This document shows, piece after piece, positions 63,030 to 64,000 of a stretch of 64,000 nucleotides of DNA. Made by a program: the position numbers and the translations under genes. The notes below the pieces were generated by a model. That model worked only from the letters and a program-made list of their open reading frames with translations, had not been told where the DNA came from and ran no database searches. The DNA comes from Chitinophagaceae bacterium. GTDB taxonomy: Bacteria; Bacteroidota; Bacteroidia; Chitinophagales; Chitinophagaceae. Where the stretch lies: the NCBI GenBank assembly GCA_021151685.1, contig JAGKWS010000007.1, forward strand, positions 24,819-88,818, read 5' to 3'. How positions within the stretch are numbered: position 1 is the stretch's first letter; every line of letters begins with the position of its first letter.

Positions 63030-63929
63030 TTATTCATCTTCGCTCACGTTGCCAAGGTCTACCACTTTTTCCTGCAATATGTGATGACCATCGTCGTGCA
63101 GGCGCACCAAATACTTGCCCGGTGGGTCGCGTTGCAGCGACAGTTTTACTACTACGGCCGATCCGTCTTTGTTAGATACTATATTGTTCTCAACCCGCTT
63201 GTATAGTTTGCCATCAGGCTTGTACACCGACACGTATACGTTTCTGTATCCTTCATTGGCACCCCATGTAAGGTTTATGAATACGTTTTCTAATCCTTTG
63301 CGCACTACCGCTCCTTGCGTAGCTGTATTGATATGCTGATGAATATAGTACTCCGGTACCGGAATCCTCTTTTTGTGCGCCATGTATTTTACCAGCGAGG
63401 CCGATTCAACTGGATGGTCTGGCGAAAAAACAGTTCTCAACGGTTTATTGTTGGTATAGGTCCATACAGCACTTTGCGACAACCATGGCGACATACCACT
63501 TGACCTGGCAAAACGCAGGGTGCTTATCAGACCCGTATCAAGTTGCCTCCTGAAGGTGTAGTTACTTCCCTTTAAGGGCCCAGCAGCCGAAGAGTTGCCA
63601 CAAAAGGCCATAAGATCTATGCAGCTTTTTGCTTTGGCATTCACCAGCAATGTTTCATCTCCTTCTGTAACCAGTGGTTGCCGGGTAGTGTCATCGCCCT
63701 GAAACATCAGTGCCGGTTCAATGTTTAATGAAAGTGTATCTGTGGTGTTGTTGGTTACTTCAAGGCGTAGTGCCTTGCGGGCTATGCCGCCCAATGCAGA
63801 TGCATTGATGGAAACAAGCTTGGCAGTAATTGCTTTGCGTAGCGTAATTTTTCGTGTTTTACCTTCTGCGGCTGAATGCAGCAAACAGAGCGCGGTAGCG
63901 GCTATTATGGCAATTGTTCTACGCATCAT
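63030..63929 (-). CDS. Secreted protein of unknown function
   Basis: This 299-residue protein has a signal peptide (MMRRTIAIIAATALCLLHSAAEG). The mature part is beta-rich ('LRLEVTNNTTDTLSLNIEPALMFQ'), with 'NKPLRTVFSPDHPVESASLVKYMAH' and 'KYLVRLHDDGHHILQEK', suggesting one or two beta-sandwich domains. I recognise no family. It ends just before an ABC ATPase gene, with a 42-base gap. The start ATG at 63929 begins the signal peptide. About 70 bases upstream to the window end hold no clear promoter except a weak TAATTTTA. Confidence 0.75.
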   Translation of the reverse strand: MMRRTIAIIAATALCLLHSAAEGKTRKITLRKAITAKLVSINASALGGIARKALRLEVTNNTTDTLSLNIEPALMFQGDDTTRQPLVTEGDETLLVNAKAKSCIDLMAFCGNSSAAGPLKGSNYTFRRQLDTGLISTLRFARSSGMSPWLSQSAVWTYTNNKPLRTVFSPDHPVESASLVKYMAHKKRIPVPEYYIHQHINTATQGAVVRKGLENVFINLTWGANEGYRNVYVSVYKPDGKLYKRVENNIVSNKDGSAVVVKLSLQRDPPGKYLVRLHDDGHHILQEKVVDLGNVSEDE

Positions 63930-64000
63930 GCACAAACATTTCTATAAAATTAACGAAGAAAAATTGACATATATGCAAAAAGTCTCTCAATTTTTTAATG

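Overview
The window looks like chromosomal DNA of a Bacteroidota member, probably in or near Chitinophagaceae. Three things support this. The promoters follow the Bacteroidota form TTG-N17-23-TAnnTTTG, usually without Shine-Dalgarno sites. The gene content is typical of the phylum: LptE/SecG, an S41 protease, a GH92 mannosidase, a secreted DRGH nuclease with a Bacteroidota N-terminal module, DUF4476, and an ABC-permease/M1-peptidase fusion. Genus-level assignment is inference.

Layout. 1-8769 (minus): a Ter-type stress-response operon, read from high to low coordinates as three TerD, two small vWA (TerY-like), AIM24, vWA plus zinc ribbon, PP2C phosphatase, protein kinase and TerC (cut by the window edge). 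9071-22655: mostly single genes: aspartokinase, tRNA-Leu(CAG), Kup, adenylosuccinate lyase, a VOC-VOC-GNAT fusion, a charged secreted protein, DUF4476, arginase family, DUF4288, LiaF-like, DUF1697 and TraB/GumN. 22699-32124: transglutaminase, AhcY, tRNA-Leu(GAG), secreted nuclease, aroK-DUF423, and lptE-TPR-secG.

32317-37427 (plus): a TPP-riboswitch-controlled thiamine operon thiS-thiC-[GxxExxY]-thiD-thiE-thiG. The GxxExxY (PD-(D/E)XK-like) gene sits in a cassette of about 508 bp bounded by imperfect inverted repeats of about 35 bp. The cassette fits exactly between the thiC stop codon and the first codons of thiD. This is the most unusual structure in the window.

37446-49556: an ABC exporter with a permease-M1 peptidase fusion, an S41 C-terminal processing protease, and the complete four-gene ligase-associated DNA damage operon (exonuclease, ATP-dependent ligase, DEXH helicase, PdeM). 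49707-64000: an outer-membrane barrel, a 49-residue very basic small protein with its own promoter-like element and terminator, a GH92 mannosidase, an MbnP/di-heme peroxidase operon, leuS, two tandem paralogous methyltransferases, RNase HI, a two-gene ABC transporter and an unknown secreted protein.

Across the window several genes have a -7 element only 4-6 bases before the start codon, which implies leaderless mRNAs. The two tRNA-Leu genes share an identical 16-base promoter/start-site block. No rRNA, CRISPR array, transposase or phage gene was seen.
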